Both the position numbers and the translations under genes were made by a program. DNA of 64,000 bases from Sceloporus undulatus (lineage: Eukaryota > Chordata > Lepidosauria > Squamata > Phrynosomatidae). Each line of letters begins with the position of its first letter. Positions within the stretch are counted from its first letter, which is position 1. Below the pieces are notes generated by a model. That model searched no databases. It was not told the DNA's origin and saw only the letters and a program-made list of their open reading frames with translations. This document shows positions 48,459-59,748 of this stretch, in pieces. The stretch is from NCBI RefSeq assembly GCF_019175285.1, contig NC_056527.1, positions 104,427,765 through 104,491,764 on the forward strand, given 5' to 3'.

Positions 48459-49846
48459 TCTAGTTTCGTAGTTCTTTGTATGGAGAAAGTTAAGGATGCA
48501 AGCTGTGTTGTTCCACCAGGGCCGGCTAGTGAGCACCACCTGTGTTCATTTAGACATCAGTGTTCTTATGCAGATTCCTAGACTCTCAAGATGCTTCGTA
48601 AGCAGACAATCCTAAATTTGATCTCTGATAACTCCATTTAAAAAATAATAATCTGGTAGTAAACGATAGGGAAAACTTCCCTCTGAGAGTCACCGCCAAT
48701 CTGAGTTTAGGATTAACTAGCCATACTGCCTAGGACTGTGCAATGATGGACAATGGATCACTCTTGCCCAGATGTTCATCTTCACAATTCACTAACAGGG
48801 TCTTGTTGTGTTTCTATGGATTTGCAAAGTTACAAAATCTAGACTCTGACTCCCAGAATCCCTCCCAGCCAGCATGATCTGTGCTCTGCTTTTCAATCTG
48901 TAATCCTGGATTAATCATGATCATCAAGCACTGCAGCGATTGTACAGATTCATCAGACTAAACCAGAAATGGTTGTCTGCGTAGGTAGATTACCTGCGTA
49001 GCTTTGCTTTCTCCCCCTCTGATGCCCAGTACAACAATCCTTACAAAATAGCACATAGGATGAAAGGAAAACCTAGAGGTAGTCTATGCAGACAATATTG
49101 GGCCAGACAGACCATTCTAACCTGGTACATTGCGTGTTCCCATGTTCAACTAATTTCCATTCTGCCCTTGGCTGTCCTCTCCTCTTTCTGTACATTAGTC
49201 CTGTCTTTGTCCCTATGCAGCACCATCTGGGTCCCTCTGGGTCCCTCCTTCCCTTCCAAAGTCACACTCCGCATGCAGCACAGTCAACTCCCCGACCGTC
49301 TGTGACTCAGCTGGCAGCTGGCCTCTCCCCAGAGTCCAAAGCGGAGGCTGAGAGCTGAACCAACCTGGGACAATCCTAACACGTTCCTACCTCTGCTACC
49401 TTGGCCTGTCTTATCTATGTTTGCCTCTTAAGTCTTCAAGCAAAGTCCCTCACCTCCAGTGAATCAGAGTATCTGTCGAACTCTTCCACTGGAGCCTCAG
49501 CTTGCACAGACATCAGGCGCAATCCTTATGCATCCATTTACATGACAGTAAGTATCTCCCTGAACTCCATGGTATATCTCTATAAACAAGCAGATTTTGC
49601 ACCCCAGAACTAAAATTGCCAGCTGGTTTGAATTTGGTCTTTTTAAAGTCATGGTCTCATCCAGCTGTTTTATGGTTGTATACATAAATATATTTGTAGA
49701 TTCTCTCCTGCTTTCATCAGCTTTCTTAAAAAATGCTTTCCTTGATAGGTGTGGTAAAACACACAGACTCTCACAGATGTACATATGGGTTTTTAATGGG
49801 TTTTTAAACTTTAACACAAAATAAAACATTAAGTGTAAATCATTCT
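48459..49846. other. Intergenic, nothing recognised
   Basis: Unique-looking DNA without gene or repeat signatures. Confidence 0.5.
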
Positions 49847-50085
49847 TCATAAGGCTTGGTTTCCAGACCTTTGTTATGCTGGTCACCTTTCTCCATATTC
49901 CAGCTTGTCAATATTTTTCTTGAACTGTAAAGCCCTAAACTGCACACAGTATTCCAGGTGAGGTTTGACCAAAGCAGAAAACAAGGGCACCACATCTTCC
50001 CCATGATCTGGACACTATGCACCTATTGAGTTAGCCCAGAATTGCACTGGCTTTTTGGGCTGCCACATCACACTGGTGACCTTTC
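49847..50085 (-). mobile_element. CR1 LINE fragment (minus)
   Basis: AAGGCTTGGTTTCCAGACCT, TATTCCAGCTTGTCAATATT and GACCAAAGCAGAAAACAAGG. Confidence 0.75.
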
Positions 50086-50384
50086 AGCACTTGTAAAATA
50101 CACATTTATAAGTAGCTGAAGCAGTTAAATATTCTGGTGGTCACTGAGTAATGGATGATAAATGTTCATCTTTCTTACCTTGGAGTAAAACTCTTTAATC
50201 AACAGTTTAGAAACACAGGACCCAACTATTGCTGACCATCAGTTAAATACCAAGGTGCAAAAACGTAACATATTTACATATGTGAGGATGTCTCCTTGAG
50301 GTACATGAGAGACAAATACAGTTGGCAGCTGATAAAAGTCTTTTGTTTAAGAAAGAAGTCTTTGATTTGTCTGCTTCTCAAGTG

Positions 50385-50408
50385 GTGTGTATGTGTGTGT
50401 GTGTGTAG
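50385..50408. repeat. (GT)n microsatellite
   Basis: Interrupted TG run followed by other TG-rich sequence. Confidence 0.8.
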
Positions 50409-50869
50409 GTATATGTGTGGGTGTGCATTTCTGTCATGCTTCCATCAAGTTTTTCAAAACAGTAACCTTACTGAGAACACACACAGACACACAAAAGTGT
50501 GAAGATGCCCACTCAGAGCACTGGATGCAAATATGACAAAATGTACAAAGCCAATAAATGTTCCTGTTCACAGGGTGAGCTCATGCTTAATCTCTTCCTC
50601 ACATCCCAGTTTCTCTAGCAGCTTGGTTATAATGGCAATAAAGTTTACACAATGCAGTTGTCAGATCATTACATTCACCTGATCACCCTATTCTAGTTCT
50701 TTTGGGTGCTCCCATCTAGCCAAGGGCATAGCTATGGGGAGAGGAACAAAATAAAGACATTGACCCTCCAAATAAAAATTCTATCCTATCTCCCCCCAAA
50801 TTTCCTTCCCTAAATTTCTAGCATCACAGAGAATAAAACAATGACAATTGTCCACATTTAGAACTCTTC

Positions 50870-51105
50870 TCTTTAGTATGACACAGTGGTTTGAATGCTG
50901 GATTACAACTCTCGAGACCAGGATTCAATTCCCACCTTGGCCATGAAACCCACTGGGTGAACTTGGGCAAGTCACATGCTCTCAGCCTCAGAGGAAGGCG
51001 ATGGCAAACTTCCTCTGAACAAATCTTGCCAAGAAAACCTCATGATAGGTTTGTCTTAGGGTCTCCAGAAGTCGGAAACAACGTGAAGGCACACAATAAC
51101 AACAG
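50870..51105 (+). mobile_element. Sauria SINE (plus)
   Basis: ACACAGTGGTTTGAATGCTG head, CACTGGGTGAACTTGGGCAA, AACGTGAAGGCACACAATAA tail. Confidence 0.88.
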
Positions 51106-51345
51106 ACCTCTTCTATTTGCTGTGTTTGTCTTTGCTTAGTATGCCTGCCCCTTTTGTTCAGATGCCTAAACTGTAGTTCTATATGATCGAATGAAGTTTT
51201 ATCTTACTTCGGTGCTAGAAATTACTGGAACAAAATTTCATTTGTGGAGGTAGATATCTTACTATTTGCGTACAGTGTATTCAAGACATAAATGAATTTC
51301 ATGATAAGCACCTCCTATCTCCAAGAAAGTGCATTATGTGTATGT

Positions 51346-51438
51346 AAATATTCCAAAATTGGGGGGGGGGGGTGTGAATCAAAACTCCAAAACACTTTTG
51401 GTCCCAAGTATTTTGGATAAGAGAGACTCAGCCTGTAG
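51346..51438. mobile_element. Pogo/Tigger-like element end with G12 run
   Basis: GGATAAGAGAGACTCAGCCT is the family terminus; a run of 12 G lies at 51361-51372. Confidence 0.5.
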
Positions 51439-51629
51439 TACTTTTCTTTTGAAGTGTGTGTCTATGTGTAAGAGAGGACAGAGATTGAGATTTTTTTCTT
51501 TTAATTTTTTCCTCTCAGGTGCAAACCTACATGAACACTTATACACAGCTACGGCATTAAAACTTACTGATCTTTTTCTTCACCTCTCTTCATTTACTAC
51601 ATCATCATCATCATCATATGTGGAAAGAG

Positions 51630-51860
51630 TCAGCATGATGTTGTGGTTTGAGTGCTGGACTTGGACTCCAGGAGACCGGGGTTCAAATACCTGCTCAGCC
51701 CTGGAAACCCAGTAAGTGACCTTAGGCAAGTCAAATTCTCTCAGCCTTAGAGGAAGGCAATGGCAAATCTCTACTTAATAAATCTTGTGAAGAAAACCCC
51801 AGAATAGGGTTGCCATAGGCTGAAATCAACCTGAATTCACATAACAATAACAATAACATA
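51630..51860 (+). mobile_element. Sauria SINE (plus)
   Basis: CAGCATGATGTTGTGGTTTG head, AGTGACCTTAGGCAAGTCAA, and a tail with AACAATAACAATAACA. Confidence 0.85.
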
Positions 51861-51890
51861 TGCCCATTGACTTAAGACGGTGGTAGATTT

Positions 51891-52123
51891 GGGCCCCATA
51901 CAGACAGGCCAAAATAAAGCTGCTTCAAGTCACTTTGGAGGTATGCTGTTTAAATGATGCATGTGTCCTAAGAGTCTGGAAGCTGCTCCAAAGTTGCGCT
52001 CCAGTCCTTAGGACTGGATCGTGTCTTTGGCGTGGTTTCTGGACTCTTAATACGCATGCATCATTTAAACAGCATACCTCCAAAGTGACTCGAAGCAGCT
52101 TTATTTTGTTTATTTTATGGGGC
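51891..52123. mobile_element. Complete foldback MITE
   Basis: AAAATAAAGCTGCTTCAAGT pairs with the reverse complement of ACTCGAAGCAGCTTTATTTT. The arms stay complementary over about 100 bp each, with GGGGCC-type ends. Confidence 0.85.
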
Positions 52124-52259
52124 CATGGTTAACTTTATTTATATCCCATCTTTCCCAAAAAACTTAGAATGGTGTTTTATGTATTTACTTAATGATTTAT
52201 CTCCTGATTTACTCCCTATTGAGACTCAAAGTGGCTTACAATATAAATTAAAACATAAC

Positions 52260-52770
52260 AGCTGAAACAGTAAGGTATACAAAGGCTTTAAAAGCAAAAT
52301 GCTGCTTTTAAGGCATTAATTTAAAGCGAGTTATAACACTTTCCACGCATAGCTAATAGAAGACCATAATCAGAATCCTGTATCACCATTTACATTACAA
52401 AACTAATGTACATGCATACTTAGCTACATATATACATCTATATCTGTATATCTGAGATAACATATATATAATGTGCAAAATATAAATGTAAAGTCAATAC
52501 GCAGATAGCATAAAGTTAGAGATAGTAAGGTTAGTAGGTTGCAATATCGATATATCTTTAGAGTTGCAGTTTTCTTTTACCTTGTAGTTTTGGATAAGAT
52601 TAGATTAGCAAGTAGGGGCCAAAGGAATAAAGAAGAAGGAAACAAAAGCCAGTTAAAGAGAAAATATTAAACACCGATCTGCTGATGGTGGGAAGAACTG
52701 TTATTGTAATTTAAATTAAATAATGGTGTACAAAACATGTATGTGTGTCTTAATATTTTTTAATGTTTGA

Positions 52771-52813
<43 letters not shown>

Positions 52814-53229
52814 AATTGCCACAGACAGAAGTCCACTTATGAAGACATAACTCCCCAACAGAATTCTAGCCTTCTTCTTTAAATATTTACTTTCTGAACA
52901 TATCTTGCAAAATGGAGTACGGTATTATTTGTTTTGGTAGCTCAGCAAGCCCAAAGGTCTTTGTAACACACTCAAGTTCAAAGTCAATCATTATTTTGGG
53001 AGATCAGTTCTGGAGTGCCAGCTAGGCAGTGGCGAGGAGTCTTAGCAGGGGCCCAATTCCGGATTGTCAAGAGCAGCCACTGGCATTATTGGCAGTCAGG
53101 TTTCCTGCGTCTCTCTGGAAGAGAAGTTCCAGTGAGCTGAGTGGCAAAACTGAATGGGAACAAGGGCTGCTGTGGGTTTAATTCCTGCCAGTTTGCTGTG
53201 TCAAGCCCTCTTTTCCTCCTCCCTGCCTG
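52260..53229. other. Intergenic, AT-rich, with a long (AT)n run
   Basis: Includes (AT)n at 52774-52811. No gene or clear transposable element recognised in the rest. Confidence 0.5.
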
Positions 53230-53370
53230 CTGCTTTCAGGGCTTGGGCTAAATCCACCCTACGCTGCTGCCACTGCCTGCGATTGGAATTATGAATTAAT
53301 CTCATTACAAAGTCCTTGGCAGCACAGACATTTCAGCTGCTTTGTGCACGGCAGGGAGATGGAAAGATGC
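53230..53370. promoter_or_regulatory. Candidate conserved non-coding element upstream of SLC17A7
   Basis: Unique block with GAATTATGAATTAATCTCAT (paired TAAT/TAATC homeodomain-type cores), CAGCTG at 53334-53339 and mixed GC content. A neuronal enhancer is possible. Inference from appearance only. Confidence 0.3.
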
Positions 53371-53944
53371 TTCCGGTCTATGGGATGAGAAGGCTCTTGC
53401 GGCCCAGCTCCTCACCCAGTTAAACCCACCAGACTCTGAAGGACTCAGAAGACCCCATGACCTTCAGGAACCTTTCCTTTCTCTGATTTCTAAACTCTCA
53501 ACTCCTGGATTTTGACTCCTTTGCTCTACAAATCGTTGTTGTTGTTGTTGTTGGTCTTATTATTATATTTATTTCTATCTCTCCTTTCCTCCAGTTTGTA
53601 GATCAAAGTAGCTTACAACCAATAAAAATAATTAAAAATTCACGAGACCCAAAATTTAAAATGAATCTAAACAATTAAAAAATCGAAACCAGATTAAAAC
53701 ATATATCATTGTACATACATTGCACATATGCCAGCATAATCATTAGCAAGATTCAGCATATTATTTTGTTGGGACAGGCCTTATAAAGTCAATTGTGGTG
53801 GAACAGGTGTGAAGGGTAGAAAACACCCTCATAAAAGCTTGAGCACCCAGAAAATTTGTTTCTTGGAAACCTGTTCTCTCAAGGGTTGAAGGTAGAGGAG
53901 CTTCCCTCTTTTTGTGTATTGGCTTTTTGGGGATAAAGTATTCA

Positions 53945-54090
53945 AAAACACAGCTGTGCTAGTCAATACGCAAAGAGATCTTGTAGCACCTTTAAGACTG
54001 AAAGAAGCATCTGATGAAGTACACCTAATCTATGAAAGGATATGCTACAAACTTCTTTCTTTCAGTTTGTTTCAAAGATGCTAGAAGAGC
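53945..54090. mobile_element. Dispersed repeat of uncertain class
   Basis: AGATCTTGTAGCACCTTTAA and AGAAGCATCTGATGAAGTAC occur as a common interspersed block in reptile DNA; family not assigned. Confidence 0.4.
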
Positions 54091-54186
54091 CCTTTGAATT
54101 CTGGGGAACAGTATGAGGTGCTGAAGAGGAACACTTTAGATGCAATAAAAATGTGTAGAACTATTATGTAGCATTGTTTGCAAGTA

Positions 54187-54406
54187 CAGTGGGCCCTTGG
54201 TATGTGCTGGGGGCGGTTGATTCCAGGGACCCCCAAGGATACCAAAATTCATGGATGCTCAAGTCCTGTTATACACAATGACTGTCCCTTATATAAAATG
54301 GCATGATCAAGGTTTGCTTTTTGGAATTTAGATTTTTAAAAATATTTTCAAGCTGTGGGTTCTTGAATCTCTGGATAAGGAATCTGTGAATATAGAGGTC
54401 AGGCTG
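54187..54406 (+). mobile_element. Pogo/Tigger-like element flanked by TA
   Basis: CAGTGGGCCCTTGGTATGTG left end and ATAGAGGTCAGGCTG right end with TA on both sides. Confidence 0.75.
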
Positions 54407-54411
54407 TATCA

Positions 54412-54675
54412 GCAAATTGTTTCACCATGCGCTTACAGGCATTGATGCATAGGGGAGCAGAACATTACCCTTGGAACCCATGGGGGATCCGTTCCAGATC
54501 CCCCTCATGAGTTTCAAAACTCGTGCATATTCAATCCCCATAGGCTTGAATGGTGCGCATGCATGTGGGACGCGTGCCGTGGGCATGCACCCCATTGAGG
54601 TTAATAGCGGTCGCCCCCCACAGATTGTCAAGTCCATAGATTTCACGTCCATGGACTTGGAGGGGTGACAGTATA
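54412..54675. mobile_element. Probable DNA element next to 54187-54406
   Basis: ACCCTTGGAACCCATGGGGG, GTGGGACGCGTGCCGTGGGC and GGACTTGGAGGGGTGACAGTA. CpG-rich and repeat-like; class uncertain. Confidence 0.35.
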
Positions 54676-54760
54676 CTGTAATGTATCACCATTGCTGATT
54701 TTCTTTGGAAAGGTGGTGTGTCTGTGTGTATGTGTGTGAGAGAGAGAGAGAGTGAGAGAG

Positions 54761-55840
54761 AAGCTGCAAAGTTATCTGTAAATGGCTAGTTCTGGAAACA
54801 AAACCAGAGCTTAAAAACATTAATTGGTTAATTGGTTGATTCTTGTTGGCTGGGGATTCTGAATGATGTTGGTAAAAAAAAACCATAGCTAGCATTCTGC
54901 TTAGGATTTACATCTTTGCAAATGGCCTTATGTGTGTGAAAAACTGAATTGAGTAGTTTTGCGCTATTCAGCCAGGTGCTGCAATGGCATTATAATGTAC
55001 AGACATCCATTGAGCAGCGATGGAGTGACTGATGTGCCACTTGGGTCCTCCCCAGAGCACATCCAAACAACAAGTATGAAGAGCTGAAGCACATCAGAAA
55101 TCCCTAAAATGCATCAGAAGTGCCCAATCCAAATGGTAGCACTCCTGCCAGTGTCTTGATGAACATCTTTGCAATTTACTAAGAGGATTTTATTATGTTT
55201 CTGCAACATAGCTACAAATCTGAAAAGTTACAAAACATAAATGGTGGTGTAGGGCATCAACCAACTTTTCCAAGCTTTGGTGAGAATACTATGCAATGAA
55301 TAGCATGTGTTTGTGTGTACACATGAGTGTGCCTATGCAAATGCACATGTGTGTATCCAGAAAGGCAATTCTTATACAGTATTATTTAATAACATGATAT
55401 GCAATTCTATTTATTCCCTCAAAAATAAGCATCCACATTTTTTCTAATAAAAAGGTCATTTTATCATTTGAAAGCTTCATTTTATTAATCAGAAACTTGT
55501 TGACTGATTTTAATTGATCAACTAAAACTCTGGCAAACAACCAATACATTTCTTCTTCTTTTTTTATAACTTAATGTTTATAGAGTTCTGTTGGCAATGC
55601 ATAAGTAACAGAATGAACAGAAACACCAATTATTATTATAGTTACAATTGTTTTCCCACTCCCCAATGGCTCACCTTTAGTTTCAATGAACAATTCTGTA
55701 AGTGAACAACTACCCTTCCTATAATGTAACTCATGGGACGATCATTTGGATTCATAGCAAAAATGAGAATGTGATCTTTGAAACAAGAAGTACATGTGCA
55801 AATGGAGGTGCAAATTGCTCTCCAGATGTTCTAAATTGCT
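54761..55840. other. Intergenic, nothing recognised
   Basis: AT-rich with short TG runs near 55308-55355. An (AG)n run ends just before it, near 54757. Confidence 0.45.
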
Positions 55841-55854
55841 TGTCCCATCATTCA

Positions 55855-55940
55855 CAGCAGATTAAAAAAAATATCTGTGAGCTGCCTTGGGTCCCTTCTG
55901 GGAGAAAGATGGCATACAAATGAAATGAAATGAAATGAAA
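55855..55940 (+). mobile_element. LINE 3' tail with (GAAAT)n
   Basis: GTGAGCTGCCTTGGGTCCCT, GGCATACAAATGAAATGAAA; a LINE end with a pentamer tail. Confidence 0.6.
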
Positions 55941-56049
55941 TATGCTCTGGTGGCAATGGAAAGTGTAGTCCCAAACATCTAGAGGTTGATAGGAGGGAAA
56001 CTGATCAACTACAATGCATAGATTTTAATATAATGTGTTCTTTGTAATG

Positions 56050-56690
56050 GCCAATACATGAATGCTGAACATGAGTCAACGGTGTGATGCTGCAGCTAAA
56101 AAAGCCAATGCAATTCTAGGCTACATCCATAGAAATATAAATCAAGGGAAGTAATAGTGCCACTCTATTCTGCTTTGGTCAGGCCTCACCTGGAATACTG
56201 ATCACAGTTTTGGGCTCCACAATTCAAAAAGGATGTTGAGAAGCTGGAACGTGTCCAAAGGAAGGCGACCAAAATGGTGAAGGGTCTGGAAACTATGCCT
56301 TATGAGGAAAGACTTAGGGAGCTGGGGATGTTTAGCTGGAGAAGAGAAGGTTAAGAGGTGATATGATAGCCCTGTTTAAATATCTGAAGGGATGCCATAT
56401 TGAGGAGGGAGGAAGCTTGTTTTCTGCTGCTCCAGAGAATAGGACCTGAAGAAATGGACTCAATCTCTAGGATTCCACCTCAACATTAGGAAGAACTTCC
56501 TGATGGTAAGATGGTGGAATATGCAGCTTTGGGAGGTGGTGGACTCTCCTTCTTTGGAGGTTTTTAACAGAGGCTGGGTGGGCATCTGTTGGGGAGTGCT
56601 GTGGTTGTGAGTTCCTGCATGGCAGGGGGTTGTACTGGATGGCCCTTGGGGGTCTCTTCCAACTCAATGAGTCTATGATTCTATTGCTCT
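56050..56690 (+). mobile_element. CR1 LINE 3' end, longest plus-strand copy
   Basis: The C-terminal ORF2 reading AAKKANAILGYIHRNINQG begins near 56091. Then GGAAGGCGACCAAAATGGTG, GATATGATAGCCCTGTTTAA and the end GAGTCTATGATTCTATT. Confidence 0.88.
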
Positions 56691-57011
56691 GTGTGTGTAT
56701 TGATGTCCCACTGGGTCTGCAGTTACTCCCTCTCTTAGCCCTTTCCTGTTTCTTCCTGTCTCTGCTTAGTTAAGTACTTTTGAAAGATTAATGATGGAGC
56801 TGTTTCCCTGCCCTCCTCTGGGGACTTGCAGGGAACTCACGGCCTCACGGTTTGACTGCAGCACACTTTCTAGCTTCTGAGTTTCCAGAGACAAGCTGTA
56901 TTTCGCCTTCCTCCAACTCAACCCACCCCTCAGAGGGCATCCATCCATCCAGTTCTGCAGTTTGTGCCTCCTTCTCTCTAAATAAAGGCTGGTCATTTCT
57001 AGCCGACATTG

Positions 57012-57053
57012 TTTCCTTCCTTCCTTCCTTCCTTCCTTCCTTCCTTCCTTCCT
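57012..57053. repeat. (TTCC)n microsatellite
   Basis: About ten TTCC units in a long pyrimidine-rich tract. Confidence 0.95.
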
Positions 57054-57345
57054 CCTTCTCTCCATCCATCTCACCTTTTCTGTTTCATATCCTCTTCTCA
57101 TTCTTTTCTTTCCTTCTTTTCTGCTTTCCCTTTGCCAGATCCCTCCCCTCCAACTCTCTTAAATTGTAACCAAATCTTCTCTATGCATTTCCCTCTTTCT
57201 TCCCTTTCTCGAAATCTCTTACAGCTCTCTAGCTTAATATAAATACACCTCTCTATTCGACTTGACTCTCTTCCCCTGTTTTCCATTTTCTTTTCCTCTC
57301 CCAAAGTCACTTTCTCCCCACTTTTCTCCCAATGTACCTCCCAAT

Positions 57346-57620
57346 GGTGCATCTGCACTGTAGGAATAATGCAGTTTGGCACCACTTCAATGCCCATGGG
57401 CTCCATCCCACCCAATCCTGGGATTTGTAGTTTTGTGAGGCACCAGAAAAGCTAAAGACCTCGTAAAACTACAAATCCCCAGAGTTGCAAGCTAAACCTC
57501 CAGAGAATTGGAGGAAAGAGGCAGATCAAGCTTCAAGAGACCATAAAGAAAGGAGAGCAGATCAAAGGATGGAACTGAAGCAACTAAAGTGGTGTCAAAC
57601 TGCATTATTTCTACAATGCA
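57346..57620. mobile_element. Palindromic MITE, subtype A, with minisatellite-like insert
   Basis: GCACTGTAGGAATAATGCAG and GCATTATTTCTACAATGC ends. The right arm is interrupted at 57490-57577 by AAACCTCCAGAGAATTGG and related blocks, which match the 36-bp array at 59036-59515. Confidence 0.72.
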
Positions 57621-57661
57621 GAAATACTGTATTTCGTTTGTTGTTCTCGCTTTCTGCTTTC

Positions 57662-58265
57662 TCCTTCCTTCCTTCCTTCCTTCCTTCCTTCCTTCCTTCC
57701 TTCCCTCTCCCTAAACCCAACTCTCTCTAGACTTCTATTAGTCAACCATTCTTAACCATTTGCTCCAGTCTTCCCTTTCTTGGCTTTTTAAAATTTGTTC
57801 TCTTTCTCCTTCCTCCTATCTATCTATCCTTCCTTCCTTCCTTCCATCCCTGTTTCCAAATTCCTCTCTCTCAACTCTCTCTAGATTTCTACCAGCCAAC
57901 TACTCGTAACCACTTGCTCCACATTTCTCTTTCTCGGCTTCTTTTGCTCTTTCTCCTTCCTCCCTTCTTCCTCCCTTCCTTCGTCACCCCAAACTTCTTT
58001 CTCCAACTCTCTCTAACTTCTACCAGCCAACCACTCTTAAAACTTGCTCCATTCTTCTCTTTCTTCGCTTCTTCTGCTCTTTTTCCTTCCTTCCCCTATC
58101 TATCTACCTATCTACCTACCTATCTATCTATTTATCTATCTAATCTTTCCTTTCCTTCCCTCTCCCCAAACCTCTCTCGCCCAACTCTCTCTAGACTTCA
58201 ACCAGACAACTATTCTTAACCACTTGCTCCGCTCTTCTCTTTCTAGGCTCCTTTCGCGCTCTTTC
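57662..58265. repeat. Four tandem copies of a ~130-180-bp pyrimidine-rich repeat
   Basis: Anchor CAACTCTCTCTAG (or a near match) at 57718, 57872, 58004 and 58182, each followed by CAGCCAAC- and CTTAACCACTTGCTCC-type sequence and CTTTTGCTCTTTCTCC. Unit length varies because TTCC or CTAT microsatellites (57662-57706, 58096-58142) sit between copies. Confidence 0.82.
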
Positions 58266-58559
58266 TCTGCAACTTCCATCTCGGGGAGTTTTCTCTCAGC
58301 TGGCAAAACTTTCTGCTCTCTTTCTTTCTTTCTTCTTCTGCTCTCTTCTCTCTTTCAGCACTTTCCTCCCCTGCCCTAACCAGCCACCTTCCAGGGCTCC
58401 AGGTAGCGACCAGTTCAGCTTCCCCTCTCTCTGGAGACTCTCTTTCATTCTCTCTCTCTCTCTTCCTCCCTCCCAGCTCTCTAATCTCCGTCCCTCCTCC
58501 ACTGGCCCATCTCTCTCCATCCCTCTTTCTCTCTCTCTCTGTGGCTCATAGGCGGAGCG

Positions 58560-59748
58560 CATCCCCGTTAATCCCAGCCTGGCGCTCTCCGTGGTGCTGA
58601 ATCCCTGCATCCCTGGACAGCGCCTGGTCCTGGGAAGCCCAAAGTTGGCACCCTGCGCGCCTCTGCCAACCTCTTCCCCCTCTTCCTCGGAGGAAGGCTG
58701 AAGGAGCCCCAGGGGTCCCAGGGGCCTGCAGAGGGGCGGGTGCTCTTGGGGTCCCCTCTTTTGCAGGGTCCCAGGCATTTCTGGCTGCCCCCATGAGGCT
58801 CCTGCCCGTCTTGGTGGGTCGGGCACGGGGCCAGGCGGGCAGAGCCAGGGAGGGCTGGTTCCTCAGGCGCCCTGCCTCCACTTGAGAGAGAGAGAGCTGG
58901 AGGGGAGGCTGAGCTGAGAGAGAAGAGGAAGAACAAGAACAAGGTGGAAGAGGAGAAGGAGGAGGAGGAGGGAAACGGTGCAGAGAGGAAGCAAAAAGCC
59001 AAAGGAGTCAAGAAAGGGAAGAGGAAAGATAAAGGAGGCAGACCAAACCCCCAGAGACCAGAAGGAAAAAAGGGCAGATTAAATCTGCAGAGACCAGAAG
59101 GAATGGGGGTCTCACCAAATCTCCAGAGAACTTAAAGAAAGGAGGATCAGAGCATTATCTCCAGAAACCCGAAGGAAAGGTGTGCAGACTAAACCTCCAG
59201 AGACCCCAAGGAAAAGGGGGACTCAGCAAACCTCCAGAAACCAAAAGGAAAGAGGGGCAGACCAAACCTCCAGAGAACTTAAAGAAAAGATTATCAGACC
59301 ATATCTTTAGAGACCAGAAGGAAAGGGGGTCTTACCAAACCTCCAGAGAACTTAAAGAAAGGAGGGGGCAGCCTAAACCTCCAGAGATCAGAAGAAAAGG
59401 GGGGCTCACCACATCTCTAGAGACCATAAGGAAAAGGGGGAGCAGCCCAAACCTCTAGAGAACTTAAGGAGGATCAGATCATATCTCCAGAGACCTGAAC
59501 CTCCAGAGAGGAGCAAGCAAGGGAGCAAAGTCCCAGCCTCTTTGCCTGCCTCTGCCCCCATCCACCCGCCCAGCCCCTGAAGCCTCCCTGACCTCAGAGC
59601 CCCTGGCCTCCCAGGCCGCCTTCGGGATGTCCTGCTGGAGTCTTTAATTGTTCGCCTCCAAAGGTGAACCTGGGACGCCTCACCTCGAGGAGATCCTCAG
59701 CTGCCTTTCTGCTTCTTCCTTGGCACCAAAGGAGCCCAGGCAGGCGCC
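58560..59748 (+). promoter_or_regulatory. SLC17A7: SLC17A7 5' flank: GC-rich block, minisatellite and 5' UTR
   Basis: 58560-58870 is GC-rich unique DNA with several CpGs, a likely promoter region. 58875-59035 is purine-rich, 59036-59515 is a 36-bp minisatellite, and 59516-59748 is unique C-rich DNA that is probably 5' UTR. The transcription start is not determinable. Confidence 0.45.
59036..59515. repeat. 36-bp minisatellite, about 13 copies
   Basis: Consensus blocks CAGACCAAACCTCCAGAGAC and CAGAAGGAAAGGGGG, mixed with variant units GAACTTAAAGAAAGGA and ATCAGACCATATCTCC. The variants recur in a partly ordered pattern. Ends about 235 bp before the SLC17A7 start codon. Confidence 0.88.

Noticed and set aside
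57346-57620. Idea that palindromic MITE copies are hairpin ncRNA genes
   Set aside because: About 16 similar copies at unrelated places with transposon-like ends fit a mobile family better; transcription cannot be judged from sequence.
58296-59011. Minus-strand open frames of 111-176 codons upstream of SLC17A7
   Set aside because: Proline/arginine/glutamate-rich translations of the GC-rich and purine-rich flank; no splice or homology support.
58944-59458. Plus-strand open frames with periodic NLQRPEG-like repeats
   Set aside because: Direct translation of the 36-bp minisatellite (12 codons per unit), not a protein gene.
59036-59515. Regular 36-bp periodicity, superficially like a CRISPR array
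   Set aside because: No unique spacers between repeats, and the window is vertebrate DNA.
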